Positions 41,148 through 50,525 are shown, counted from the first letter of the stretch. The stretch: DNA of 64,000 nucleotides from Dehalococcoidia bacterium (GCA_022826965.1 JAJDTU010000003.1:59035-123034), one strand, 5' to 3'. Numbers and translations are program-made. The notes: generated by a model not told the origin, from the letters alone.

Positions 41148-43084
41148 TGAGCAGCGCCTACGAGGAACTGCGCGAAGCGGCCGAACTGGCGGCCGCCCCG
41201 CGGCGCTCGCCGGCGCGCCCGCTGGTCCGGGTCGATCTGTCGACCTCGTCGATCGCGGCCGAGGCCGACCGACTCTGGGAGGCGCTGGCGCCGCTGGCCG
41301 CCGAGCACGAGGTCGACCTGATGCGGGTCGGTACGCTGGGGCTCTCCTGGCTCGAGCCGGTGGTCGAGGTCGAGCGGCCGGACCTGTCGGCAACCGCTTC
41401 CGGAGGAGGCGCCGTCGTCTATGGACCGGTGCCGCCCGAAGACGCAGCCGAGTTTCTCCAGGCGGCGTTGGGCGACAACCCGGCCGAGGACGCCGCCCGC
41501 TGGCTGATCGGCGCGCGCACACCCACGGCGGGCATTGCACCGCTCGCTGAGCATCCGTTCTGGGAGCCGCAGCAGCGCCGGCTGATGCGGATGATGGGGG
41601 TGATTGACCCGGAGTCAGTGGACGAGGCGATCGCCGAGGGCGCCTACGAGGCGCTGGACCGCGCCGTGGCGATGGAGCCGATGGCGATCTGCGATCTCGT
41701 GCTCTCGGCCGGCGTCGGCGGCCGCGGCGGGGGCGGCTTTCCAGCCGGGCAGAAGTGGAAGTTCCTGCTGGGCGCGCCCGGTCCGACCAAGTACCTGGTT
41801 TGCAACGCCGATGAGGGCGACCCGGGCGCGTTCGTCAACCGCGTGCTGATGGAGTCCGACCCGCATCTCGTAATCGAGGGCATGGCGATCGCCGGCAAGG
41901 CAACCGGATCGGACTACGGCTTCATCTACATTCGCGACGAGTATCCGCTGTCGATCGAGCGGATGCAGCTCGCGCTCGAGCAGGCGCGCGAGCGCGGGGT
42001 GCTGGGCCGGGACATCTTCGGCTCGGGCTTCGACTTCGATCTCGAGATCACGCGCGGCGCCGGATCCTACGTTTGCGGCGAGGAGACCGGCCTGATCGCA
42101 TCGGTCGAGGGGATCCGCGGGATGCCGAAGATTCGCCCGCCGTTCCCCGCCCAGCGCGGCGTCTTCGACCAACCGTCCAACGTCAACAACACCGAGACCT
42201 ACGCCAACGTGCCCCTGATCGTTCAGCACGGCGACGCCTGGTACCGGCAGTTCGGGACCGAGTCCGATCCGGGCACGAAGATGTTCTCGATCTCCGGCGC
42301 GCTCGAGCGCCCCGGCATCCTCGAGGTGCCGTTCGGCATGGGCATGGACGAGCTGCTGCTGGGCTGCGGCGGCGGCCCGCCCGACGGTCACACGCCCAAG
42401 GGCATCCAGCCGGGCGGTCCCCTGGGCGGTCTCTTGCCCGCCTCGGATCTTGGACTCCGGCTCGAGCGGCCGCCCTTCACCGAGCGCGGCGTGCTGCTCG
42501 GCTCCGGTGGGCTGATCCTGTTCGACGAGCGCGCCTCGGCGGTCGACCTGACCAAGTACTTCTCCGAGTTCTGCGAGGACGAATCCTGCGGCCGCTGCAC
42601 CACCTGTCACGGCGGTTCGCAACGCCTGGTCGAGGTGCTCGAGCGAATCATGCACGGCGACGGACGCGAGGAGGATCTGGCGCGGATCGGGGCGATCGAT
42701 CGCACCCTGCAGAACGCCAACTGCCTGCACGGTCAGTTCACGCCGTACGCGGTGCGCGGACTGGTCAACTACTTCCGCGACGAGCTCGATACGCACATCG
42801 CCGAGAAGCGTGATCCGGCCAGGGTCGCGCCCGGCCTGACCCGCTATCTGATCAGCGACCCGTCCGATCCACGGCTGGAAGACGCGGCGACACTCTGCCC
42901 GACCGCTTGCATCGCGCGCGCGCCGGTTGAGCCTGATGACGAAGACGACGAGGCCGCCTCGGAGGTGCTGGGCGACTGGCGGATCGACCAGGCGCGCTGC
43001 ATCCATTGCGATGTCTGCCGCGAGATCGCGCCCGAGGCGATCCGGGTCGAGGACCGCGTGCTGCAGGTGCTCTCCGTCGTCTGA
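41147..43084 (+). CDS. NuoF-like NADH-binding flavoprotein with C-terminal ferredoxin segment
   Basis: A protein of 645 residues. The N-terminal 120 residues resemble the thioredoxin-like domain of HoxF/HydB proteins (VVYGPVPPEDAAEF), but the usual cysteines are missing (RVGTLGLSWLEP). The core has the NADH/FMN sites GRGGGGFPAGQKW and CGEETGLIASVEG, and the [4Fe-4S] ligands ESCGRCTTCHGG plus NCLHG. The C-terminus adds CPTAC and CIHCDVC, enough ligands for one further cluster. It would pass electrons between NAD(H) and an unidentified partner. Only the NuoE gene accompanies it, so it could serve as a diaphorase for an enzyme encoded elsewhere. Confidence 0.88.
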   Translation: MSSAYEELREAAELAAAPRRSPARPLVRVDLSTSSIAAEADRLWEALAPLAAEHEVDLMRVGTLGLSWLEPVVEVERPDLSATASGGGAVVYGPVPPEDAAEFLQAALGDNPAEDAARWLIGARTPTAGIAPLAEHPFWEPQQRRLMRMMGVIDPESVDEAIAEGAYEALDRAVAMEPMAICDLVLSAGVGGRGGGGFPAGQKWKFLLGAPGPTKYLVCNADEGDPGAFVNRVLMESDPHLVIEGMAIAGKATGSDYGFIYIRDEYPLSIERMQLALEQARERGVLGRDIFGSGFDFDLEITRGAGSYVCGEETGLIASVEGIRGMPKIRPPFPAQRGVFDQPSNVNNTETYANVPLIVQHGDAWYRQFGTESDPGTKMFSISGALERPGILEVPFGMGMDELLLGCGGGPPDGHTPKGIQPGGPLGGLLPASDLGLRLERPPFTERGVLLGSGGLILFDERASAVDLTKYFSEFCEDESCGRCTTCHGGSQRLVEVLERIMHGDGREEDLARIGAIDRTLQNANCLHGQFTPYAVRGLVNYFRDELDTHIAEKRDPARVAPGLTRYLISDPSDPRLEDAATLCPTACIARAPVEPDDEDDEAASEVLGDWRIDQARCIHCDVCREIAPEAIRVEDRVLQVLSVV

Positions 43085-43243
43085 GAGCGCCGCGCTCTGC
43101 AGCGCACGTTATCCACCGGCGGTCCGCGCTCCGCGGGCTGCGGCGTTCGAATCACCCAGTACACCCGTCAGTATTGCTAAACTGCCTGAGCAGTTACGCA
43201 TCAATAACCGACGTAGATACACGGTAGCGTGTAGGATATGGGT

Positions 43244-46045
43244 ATGGTCACACCGGTTCGGCGCCAGTACCTCGATCTCAAGGCCCGCCATCCCGACGCG
43301 ATCCTGCTCTTCCGCCTGGGCGACTTCTACGAGACCTTCGACGAGGACGCCAAGCTCGTCGCCGAGGAACTGGATATCGCCCTGACCTCCAAGCCGATGG
43401 GCGGCGGCCTGCGCTCGCCGCTGGCCGGCGTGCCGGTGCGCTCGGTCGAACAGCATTTGGCCAGGTTGGTGGCCAGGGGTCACCGGGTGGCGATCTGCGA
43501 GCAGTTGGAGCATCCCCGCGCGGCGCGCGGGCTGGTCCGTCGCGGTGTCGTGCGCGTGGTCTCGCCCGGCACGGCGCTGGAGCCGGCGCTGCTCGAGGCG
43601 GGCCAGCCATCGGCCTGCGCGGCCGTCCTCCTCCGGCGCGAGCGCCGCCGATTGCGCCTGGGCGTCGCCGCAGCCGACCTGACGACCGGCGCCTTCCATG
43701 TCGCCGAACTGCACGGAGCGCTCGAGGGGGATCGGGAGCTCTGGCAGGAAGCAACTGATCTGCTGGAGCGTCTCGGGGCACGCGAGATCCTGCTCGGCGA
43801 TGATGCCGCGCCGCCCTCCAGCGCTGCGTTCGAGACGTCGGCGATCGCGCTGACGAGGAGACCGGCGCACGAGTTTCGAGCGGAACGTGCGGAGCGCGCG
43901 ATCGAGTCCCAGTTCGCTGCGCCGCCGGCGGCCTTCGGATTCGAGGCGCGGCCGGCGGCGCTGGCGGCAGCCGGCGCGTTGATTGCGTACCTGCGGGCGG
44001 CGCTGCCCAACGAGGCAGGTGAGGCGGGTGAGGCAGGCGAGGCGGGCGAGGGTTGCATTGACGGTGTGGTGGGCGCGGCCGGGCCGGCCGAGGCTGCCGC
44101 CCTGCGTCACCTGGCTCCACCGCTCTGGTTGGAGACCGACTCCCGTCTGGCTTGGGATGCCGCCACGCAGCGAGCGCTGGCGGTGCACGATGCCGGTCCG
44201 AGCGACGACGCGGGCTCGGGCCCGCGCACGCTGCTCGAGGTGATCGACCGCTGCGGCTCGGCGCCCGGTCGTCGCTGGCTGCGGGCCTCGATCGCCGCGC
44301 CGCTGCTCGACGTCGAGCGCATCGAGCGCCGCCTGGATCGCGTCGACGGGCTGCTGCGGCGTCCCGCCCTGCGACGCGCCCTGGCCGCCCGCCTGCGCGG
44401 CTCCGGCGATCCGGAGCGGCTGTTCGCGCGCGCCGCGGCGGGCCTGGCGCTGCCGGCGGAACTGGTCGCGCTCGCACGCGGGCTGATCGAGGCGGCGGAG
44501 CTGGGCGCCATCCTGCGCGACGGCCTGGGAACCGAGCAGCAGGGGGCGCTCGCCGACCTGGTCGAGCGGCTGGGTCCGGCGCCCGAGCCCGCCGCACGGT
44601 TGCTGGGGGCGTTGGCCGAGCAGCCGCCGTCCGAGTTCGGGCGCGGCGTGCTGCGCCCGGGTGTGGACGCCGAGAGCGACCGCTGGCGCGCGGCGGCCGA
44701 GGAGGCGCGGGCGCGGCTGGCCGCGCTCGAGGCCGAGCTGCGGCACGAATCGGGGATTGAACAGCTGCGCGTGGCCTATCACCGCACGTTCGGCTATCTG
44801 ATCGAGCTCCCGCGTTCGCAATCGTCGCGCGCGCCCGAGCGCTGGGAGCGGCGTCAATCGCTGCGCGACCGCGAACGCTTCACGGAGCCGCGCCTGCGCG
44901 CAATCGAGCTCGAGCTGGAGGAGGCGGAGGAGCAGCTGGCCGAGGCGGAGCGCCACTGCACGGAGCGCCTGCGCGAGGCGCTGGTCGCGGAGGCGGAGGC
45001 GGTGCGGAGGATCGCGGCGGGGCTGGCGCGGCTCGATGCGGCCTGCGCCCTGGCCGGGGTCGCCGCCGAGCGGGCCTGGACGAGACCCGTCGTCGAGCAT
45101 TCGGGCGAACTCGAGATCGAGGGCGGCCGCCATCCGCTGGTTGAGGCGGCTGCGGCCCAGGGCGGGTTCGTGCCTAACGATCTGCGGCTCGCGGACGACG
45201 GCCTACGCGCGCCCCAGTTGCTGCTGGTCACGGGCCCCAACATGGCCGGCAAGTCGACCTACCTGCGCCAGGCGGCGCTGGTCGTGATCCTCGCGCAGAC
45301 GGGCTCCTTCGTGCCGGCCGAACGGGCGCGGCTCGGCCTGGTCGACCGCATCTTCGCGCGGGTCGGTGCGCACGATGATCTGACCCGCGGACGATCCACC
45401 TTCATGGTTGAGATGCTGGAGACCTCGCGCCTGCTGCACGGCGCGACGGATCGCTCGCTGGTCCTGCTGGACGAGATCGGGCGCGGGACCTCGACCTGGG
45501 ACGGTCTGGCGATCGCACGGGCGGTGGCTGAAGACCTGGCCGGCGGCGGGCCGCAGGGCCAGCCGCCGCGGCGGCCCGAGCGCGGGCCGCGGACCCTGTT
45601 CGCGACCCACTTCCACGAGTTAACCGCGCTCTCGGGCGCGCTCCCCCGGGTGGCCAACGCGTCGGTCCAGGTCGAGGAGACGGCCGACGGCTCCGTCGAG
45701 TTCCTCTACCGGGTCGAGCCGGGCGCGGCCGACCGCTCCTACGGCGTACAGGTCGCCGCCCAGGCCGGGCTGCCGGAGTCGGTGCTCAGCCGCGCACGGG
45801 TCCTGCTGGCCGAGCTCGAGTCCGACGCCGCCGGTGCGCCCGCTCCGCTGCCGACGCCGGGTCGCGCGCCGCAGCTGATGCTGATGCCGCCGCCCGTCCA
45901 TCCGATCCTGCACGATCTGGCCGACCTCGATATTGACGGCATCACCCCGCTCGAGGCGATCTCCGCGCTCTATGCGCTGCGCGACCAGGCGCGCGTGGAG
46001 CTGCGCGGCAGCGAGGCTGAGCCTCGCGCGGAGGCAGGATCATGA
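43244..46045 (+). CDS. mutS: DNA mismatch repair protein MutS
   Basis: A protein of 933 residues. The mismatch-binding domain carries GDFYETF (Phe-x-Glu mismatch motif). Connector and lever domains follow, then the ATPase with Walker A TGPNMAGKST near residue 664, DEIGRGTSTWDG and ATHFHEL. Clamp helices are Arg/Glu-rich. Start ATG 43244 is preferred to ATG 43238 because AGGA lies 7 nt upstream of the former and only 1 nt from the latter. A four-unit GAGGCGGGT-type minisatellite codes for an Ala-Gly-Glu run in the connector. The stop overlaps the mutL start. Confidence 0.96.
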   Translation: MVTPVRRQYLDLKARHPDAILLFRLGDFYETFDEDAKLVAEELDIALTSKPMGGGLRSPLAGVPVRSVEQHLARLVARGHRVAICEQLEHPRAARGLVRRGVVRVVSPGTALEPALLEAGQPSACAAVLLRRERRRLRLGVAAADLTTGAFHVAELHGALEGDRELWQEATDLLERLGAREILLGDDAAPPSSAAFETSAIALTRRPAHEFRAERAERAIESQFAAPPAAFGFEARPAALAAAGALIAYLRAALPNEAGEAGEAGEAGEGCIDGVVGAAGPAEAAALRHLAPPLWLETDSRLAWDAATQRALAVHDAGPSDDAGSGPRTLLEVIDRCGSAPGRRWLRASIAAPLLDVERIERRLDRVDGLLRRPALRRALAARLRGSGDPERLFARAAAGLALPAELVALARGLIEAAELGAILRDGLGTEQQGALADLVERLGPAPEPAARLLGALAEQPPSEFGRGVLRPGVDAESDRWRAAAEEARARLAALEAELRHESGIEQLRVAYHRTFGYLIELPRSQSSRAPERWERRQSLRDRERFTEPRLRAIELELEEAEEQLAEAERHCTERLREALVAEAEAVRRIAAGLARLDAACALAGVAAERAWTRPVVEHSGELEIEGGRHPLVEAAAAQGGFVPNDLRLADDGLRAPQLLLVTGPNMAGKSTYLRQAALVVILAQTGSFVPAERARLGLVDRIFARVGAHDDLTRGRSTFMVEMLETSRLLHGATDRSLVLLDEIGRGTSTWDGLAIARAVAEDLAGGGPQGQPPRRPERGPRTLFATHFHELTALSGALPRVANASVQVEETADGSVEFLYRVEPGAADRSYGVQVAAQAGLPESVLSRARVLLAELESDAAGAPAPLPTPGRAPQLMLMPPPVHPILHDLADLDIDGITPLEAISALYALRDQARVELRGSEAEPRAEAGS
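44012..44047 (+). repeat. 9-bp minisatellite inside mutS
   Basis: Four direct units of GAGGCRGGY (44012, 44021, 44030, 44039), with a partial fifth GAG. Each unit is three codons (Glu-Ala-Gly), so gain or loss keeps the frame. Confidence 0.75.
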
Positions 46046-47907
46046 CGACCGCAGCGCCGGGACAGAGTGCGATTCGGGAGTTGCCCGAGCAGGTGGCGGC
46101 GCAGATTGCGGCGGGCGAGGTGATCGAGCGGCCGGCGGCGGTCGTCAAGGAACTGCTCGAGAACGCGGTCGACGCCGGCGCGGGGCGGATCACGGTCGAG
46201 ATCTCCGGCGCCGGGCGCGATCGGATCGCGGTGCACGACGACGGCTGCGGGATCGCCGCGACCGAGGTCGCGCTCGCCTTTCGCCGTCACGCGACCTCGA
46301 AGCTGGCGGCGGTGGACGATCTGGCCCGGCTCGAGAGCTACGGCTTTCGCGGTGAGGCGCTGCCCGCGATCGCGGCGGCGGCCGGTCGGCTGCGGCTAAC
46401 GACTCGGGCGCGGCAGGCCGACGCGGCGACCATGATCGAGTTCGAGGCGGGCGCCGCCCGGGCGCCGCGCCCGGCGGCGCGGGCCGTCGGCACCACGGTC
46501 GAGCTGGATGATCTGTTCGCGGGTCAACCCGCGCGGCGCGCCTTTCTGGCCGGCGCGCGGGCCGAGCGCTCGGCGATCCTGCGGGCCGCCACCGACGCCG
46601 TGCTGGCCCAGCCCGGGGTCTCGCTGCGGCTGATCGTCGACGGACGCACGCCGCTTACGCACGAGGCCGTCGCGGGGCTCGATGGCGAGACCGCGCTGCG
46701 GGCTGCGGCGGCTTCGGTCTTCCACGCCGCGGCGGCCGAACGCTCGGTCCCGCTGGCTGGCGCATCCGCCTCGTGCGGACTGGCGCTGGACGGCCTGGCC
46801 GGCTCGCCCGACGACGCGCGCCGGCGGCGCGATGCGATCCGGTTGTTCGTCAACGGACGGCCCGTGCACGACCGTCGGCTGTCCTACGCTGTGCAGGAGG
46901 CCTACCGCGACTGGCTGCCGGCCGGCGCGTTTCCCCTGGTCGTGGCCCGGCTGCAGGTTCCGCCCGAGGCGGTCGACGTCAACATCCATCCGGCCAAGAC
47001 CGAGGTCAAACTGCGCGACGCCGACGCCGCCTTCTCACTGCTCGGGCGCACCATTCGCGAGGCGCTCTCGCGCGACCGCTACGCGCTGCCTCGGCGGGTC
47101 GGCCCGCAGCTTGAGTATGCCGAGGATACGCCCCGTTCGACTCCGCCCGAGCCCGCCGCCGACCGATCGGCCACGGCCGCTCCCAGCTGGGGTGAATCGC
47201 CTCCACCGACGCCGCGCATGGCCGCGCCGGCGGCAGCGCTGGGCCGCCGCGCGGTCGCCGAGAGCGCTCGGCAGCCGATGCTGGGACCGCGCCTGAGCGC
47301 CGAATCGGGCGCCACGCGCCTGCCGCCCATGCGCATGGTCGGTCAGCTGCACCGCACCTTCATCATCGCCGAGGGGCCGTCCGGCCTGGTCCTGGTCGAC
47401 CAGCACGGGGCGCACGAGCGGATCATCTACGAACGGCTGCTGGAGGCGGTCGATGTCGGGCCGGAGCGTCAGCCGCTGCTGGAGCCGCTGCTGCTGTCGC
47501 TCGACGCCACTGAATCGGCCAACTGGCTCGCCGCGTGCGAGCGGTTGGGCGAGCTGGGCTTCGACGCCGACCTGTTCGGCGAGAGAACGCTGCGCCTGCG
47601 TGCGCTGCCTGCCCGCCTGAACGACTCGGGCGCCGGCATGAGCGCAGGAGCGGCGGAACGCCTGATCCGCGGCGTCCTCGATGATCTCGAACCGCAGCCG
47701 GACCAGCCCGAGCGTTTTGACCGGGTGGCGGTCTCGGCCGCCTGTCACTCTTCGGTCAGGCGCGGCGCGGTGCTCGATGCTCAGGCGATGACGGCGCTCT
47801 TGCGCGATCTCGAGCGCTGCGCCAACCCGCACTCCTGCCCGCACGGCCGGCCGACCTTGGTCGAGATCTCGGCCGACGATGTGCTCAGAGAGTTCCGCCG
47901 CAAGTAA
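46042..47907 (+). CDS. mutL: DNA mismatch repair protein MutL
   Basis: A protein of 621 residues. The GHKL ATPase is clear: AAGEVIERPAAVVKELLENAVDAG, HDDGCGI, RHATSKL, GFRGEAL. A Pro/Ala/Ser linker (about 350-430) leads to the dimerisation domain, which carries DQHGAHERIIYE near residue 453, matching the endonuclease motif DQHx-x2-E-x4-E with Gly in place of Ala, plus ACHSSVRRG and CPHGRP metal-site motifs. It is therefore predicted to nick DNA, as in organisms without MutH. ATG 46042 overlaps the mutS stop by 4 nt. A strong bidirectional hairpin follows. Confidence 0.95.
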   Translation: MTTAAPGQSAIRELPEQVAAQIAAGEVIERPAAVVKELLENAVDAGAGRITVEISGAGRDRIAVHDDGCGIAATEVALAFRRHATSKLAAVDDLARLESYGFRGEALPAIAAAAGRLRLTTRARQADAATMIEFEAGAARAPRPAARAVGTTVELDDLFAGQPARRAFLAGARAERSAILRAATDAVLAQPGVSLRLIVDGRTPLTHEAVAGLDGETALRAAAASVFHAAAAERSVPLAGASASCGLALDGLAGSPDDARRRRDAIRLFVNGRPVHDRRLSYAVQEAYRDWLPAGAFPLVVARLQVPPEAVDVNIHPAKTEVKLRDADAAFSLLGRTIREALSRDRYALPRRVGPQLEYAEDTPRSTPPEPAADRSATAAPSWGESPPPTPRMAAPAAALGRRAVAESARQPMLGPRLSAESGATRLPPMRMVGQLHRTFIIAEGPSGLVLVDQHGAHERIIYERLLEAVDVGPERQPLLEPLLLSLDATESANWLAACERLGELGFDADLFGERTLRLRALPARLNDSGAGMSAGAAERLIRGVLDDLEPQPDQPERFDRVAVSAACHSSVRRGAVLDAQAMTALLRDLERCANPHSCPHGRPTLVEISADDVLREFRRK

Positions 47908-47933
47908 CGGGCGCCCGGCGAGCACGCGTAACG

Positions 47934-47965
47934 AACGAGGCCGCTCGCATCCGAGCGGCCTCGTT
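47934..47965. terminator. Bidirectional terminator between mutL and the ABC permease operon
   Basis: A perfect 14-bp stem (AACGAGGCCGCTCG at 47934-47947; complement at 47952-47965) with loop CATC. It is followed by GATCGTTTG on the plus strand and the CGTTCGTTACG flank on the minus strand, between two convergent stop codons. Confidence 0.85.
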
Positions 47966-47987
47966 GATCGTTTGTCTGTCGGTCGGA

Positions 47988-49412
47988 CTACGTGCCGCGC
48001 AGGCGTGGGTCGAGAATGTCGCGCAGCGCGTCGCCCATCATGTTGAAGCCGAACACGGCGATCGCAATTGACAGTCCGGGGAAGACGCCCAGCCACCAGG
48101 CCTCGGTCGCGTAGAACAGCGAGACGCCGCCCGTGTCCTGGCCCCAGGTGGGGAAGGGCGGCGGGATGCCGAAGCCGAGGAACGAGATGGCGGCCTCAAT
48201 CAACACCGCCGCGCCGAGGTTCAGGGAGGCGAGAATGATGATCGTGGCCATGATGTTGGGCATGATGTGGGCGACCATGATGCGCACGTTCGAGGCGCCC
48301 AGCGTGCGAGCCGCCTCGACGTACTGCGCGGCACGGGTGGCGAACACGGCTCCGCGCACGATGCGCGAGTTGCCGGCCGCCAGCACGAGCGCGATCGTGA
48401 GGATCACGGTGGTCGTGCGCGGGAAGACCTGCCAGAACCACTCGTCGCCGATCTGCGCCTGGGGTCCGACGTTGGGTCCGAAACCCAACCCGAAGAAGCC
48501 GTCGCCGCCGGTGCCCAGCACGGCCAGCACGGCCAGAATCAGGAAGATCGCGGGGAAGGCGTTCCAGATATCGACCACCCGCTGGATCACGATGTCGACG
48601 TCCGGCACCGGTCCGCCGCGCGAGGGCAGCGCGCTGGCCACGCCGTTCTGCAGTTGGTCGATCGGTTCGGTCAGCAGACCGAACGTGCCGACGTCAATGA
48701 TCTTCAAGGCCAGTTGCAACGCAAGTACGAGCAGCGCGAAGGGTAAGGCGAAGATCCACCAGAGCGGCAGTCCGGCGATTGCGCGGGGCAGGGCGTAGAG
48801 CAGTCCGGGACCCGTCAGACCCGCCGGAACGGGGATGCGCAGGCCGAGGATGAAGCCCGGCGCATGCATCCGCCAACTCGCGCCGGCGCCGGCGAAGTAG
48901 CCGGAGACCAGCCCGATCGCGGTCGAGAGGATCGCAGTCGCGATCACCGATCCCAATCCGACCAGCACAGTGATCTCGGTGCCGTAGGCGATCCGCGTGA
49001 CCATGTCGCGGCCGAGGTTGTCGGTGCCCATCACGTGGTCGGCGTTGGGCGAGATGAAACGATCGCCCAGCGTGCCCTTGCCGTAGGGGGCGACCTGGAC
49101 GGCGTTGGGATCCTGTTCAACGGTCTGGATGATCGGCGCGGTGGCGGCGACGATCACGCAGACCAGCAGGATGACTGCGCCGAAGGCGCCGAAGTACTTC
49201 TTCCGCTTGAACATCCAGTACGGCATCAGGACGACGCCGACCAGGAATCCAATCGAACCGGCAAAGGCCAGCGTGACCAGGGCGGTGAGGAAGCCGACCG
49301 GGCTGGAGACCGAGCGGTCGATCAGCAACTGCAGCTGGTCGCGGATCCAGTTGCCGATGCCGCCGTCGTCCTGGACGACGAAGGCGGAGGCGGCCTCCTG
49401 CGCGTCTGACAT
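47988..49412 (-). CDS. Oligopeptide-type ABC transporter permease (DppC/OppC-like), extended
   Basis: A protein of 474 residues, well above the usual 280-300. An N-terminal extension of about 110 residues carries two hydrophobic helices (PVGFLTALVTLAFAGSIGFL). It then joins the family signal HVMGTDNLGRDMVTRIAYG. Between the first core helices there is a further insertion with another hydrophobic pair (LPLWWIFALPFALLVLALQL) and a Gly-rich loop. The EAA cytoplasmic loop reads EAARTLGASNVRIMVAHIMPN, which contacts the ATPase. Start ATG 49412 follows GGAGGGAG. It is last in the operon after the binding protein and DppB-like permease. Confidence 0.88.
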   Translation of the reverse strand: MSDAQEAASAFVVQDDGGIGNWIRDQLQLLIDRSVSSPVGFLTALVTLAFAGSIGFLVGVVLMPYWMFKRKKYFGAFGAVILLVCVIVAATAPIIQTVEQDPNAVQVAPYGKGTLGDRFISPNADHVMGTDNLGRDMVTRIAYGTEITVLVGLGSVIATAILSTAIGLVSGYFAGAGASWRMHAPGFILGLRIPVPAGLTGPGLLYALPRAIAGLPLWWIFALPFALLVLALQLALKIIDVGTFGLLTEPIDQLQNGVASALPSRGGPVPDVDIVIQRVVDIWNAFPAIFLILAVLAVLGTGGDGFFGLGFGPNVGPQAQIGDEWFWQVFPRTTTVILTIALVLAAGNSRIVRGAVFATRAAQYVEAARTLGASNVRIMVAHIMPNIMATIIILASLNLGAAVLIEAAISFLGFGIPPPFPTWGQDTGGVSLFYATEAWWLGVFPGLSIAIAVFGFNMMGDALRDILDPRLRGT

Positions 49413-49457
49413 CAGCGTGCTCCCTCCGTCATCCGTCGCTCGGCGAACGTGGTCGGA

Positions 49458-50423
49458 TCAGTTGTAGCGAATCCGCGGATCGACCAGCGAATAGGCGATG
49501 TCGATCACCAGGTTGGCCACGATCACGACCAGCGCGATCACGACCATGATGCCCATCACCACCGGAATGTCACGGTCCTTGAGCGCCGTGATCATGCGCA
49601 GGCCCATGCCGGGCAGGGTGAAGATGCTCTCCATGATCACCGAGCCGCCGACCAGGATCGAGGCGGACAGGCCGATCAGGGTGAGCACCGGGATCAGCGC
49701 GTTGCGCATCGCGTGGCGCACAATCACGGCATTCTCCTGCAGCCCCTTGGCCCGGGCGGTGCGCACGTAGTCCTGGCGCAGGACCTCGAGCATCTCGCCG
49801 CGGGTCAGGCGCATCACCGGACCGGCCAGGCCGATGCCGAGGATGATCGACGGGACATAGAGCTGACGCAGGTTCTCACCCAGATTCTCGTCCGGGCTCT
49901 GATAGATCAACGGCAATGGCGGTAAGCCGAGCTCGGGGAAGATGATCCGGATGGTCAGCACCGCGAGCCAGAAGCCGGGCACGGAGAGCGCCAGGATCGC
50001 GCCGCCGCGAATCACATAGTCGAGCGCCGAGTCCTGTTTGATCGCGGAGATGATGCCGACGGGCAGGGCGATGGCCACCCCGACGATCAGGGCCAGCACT
50101 CCTAACTCCAGCGTTACCGGCACGCGGTGCTGGATCTCCTCGACCACGGTCTGGAACGAGCCGATGAACGAGGTGCCGAGGTCTCCCTGCAGCGCGTTCC
50201 AGAGCCAGTTGCCGTACTGCACGATCCAGGGATCGTTCCAGCCGAGCTGTTCTTCCCAGGCGGCGCGGATCTTCTCTTTGTCCTCGCCCGCGCCGACGTG
50301 GTCGGCGAGCATCACGTCGATGAAGTCGCCGGGCAAGAGCTGGGTGAGCAGCGAGACCAGCATGGTCACGCCAATCATCGTGGGAATGATCAGCAGGATG
50401 CGCCGGAAGATGTACTGCCGCAT
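49458..50423 (-). CDS. Oligopeptide-type ABC transporter permease (DppB/OppB-like)
   Basis: A protein of 321 residues with six predicted helices. The family start RRILLIIPTMIGVTMLVSLL, the periplasmic loop with PGDFIDVMLADHVG, and the EAA loop VRTARAKGLQENAVIVRHAMRNALIP are all present. It pairs with the DppC-like protein to form the membrane channel. ATP-binding subunits (DppD/DppF) are not in the window and must be supplied from elsewhere. The gene follows the binding-protein gene by 102 nt, across a hairpin. Confidence 0.92.
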   Translation of the reverse strand: MRQYIFRRILLIIPTMIGVTMLVSLLTQLLPGDFIDVMLADHVGAGEDKEKIRAAWEEQLGWNDPWIVQYGNWLWNALQGDLGTSFIGSFQTVVEEIQHRVPVTLELGVLALIVGVAIALPVGIISAIKQDSALDYVIRGGAILALSVPGFWLAVLTIRIIFPELGLPPLPLIYQSPDENLGENLRQLYVPSIILGIGLAGPVMRLTRGEMLEVLRQDYVRTARAKGLQENAVIVRHAMRNALIPVLTLIGLSASILVGGSVIMESIFTLPGMGLRMITALKDRDIPVVMGIMVVIALVVIVANLVIDIAYSLVDPRIRYN

Positions 50424-50462
50424 GAGGACGCGCTTTCCCTGGGTCTCCGCTGCCGATGATAG

Positions 50463-50502
50463 CCAGCGGGAGAGCCGGCCGGTGGCCGGACTCTCCCGCT
50501 GG
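50463..50502. terminator. Intra-operon hairpin between binding protein and permease genes
   Basis: Arms 50463-50480 and 50484-50502 pair over 18 bp with a single bulged A. It lies 23 nt beyond the binding-protein stop in the direction of transcription and ahead of the permease start. Such hairpins usually cause partial termination or stabilise the upstream mRNA, giving more binding protein than permease. Confidence 0.65.
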
Positions 50503-50525
50503 GGTGTCGAATCGGAACCAGGATC

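Noticed and set aside
43084..43098. AGAGCG-CCG-CGCTCT hairpin after the NuoF-like gene
   Set aside because: The stem is only 6 bp without a T-run; too weak to call a terminator in such GC-rich DNA.
43106..43120. TTATCCACC, a DnaA-box-like sequence before mutS
   Set aside because: A single imperfect box with no cluster, no AT-rich unwinding region and no dnaA/dnaN nearby, so not an origin.
43109..45133. A 674-codon frame on the minus strand opposite mutS
   Set aside because: It overlaps mutS, which has all catalytic motifs. Its sequence is Arg/Gln/Pro-rich and family-less, the usual antisense artefact of GC-rich codons.
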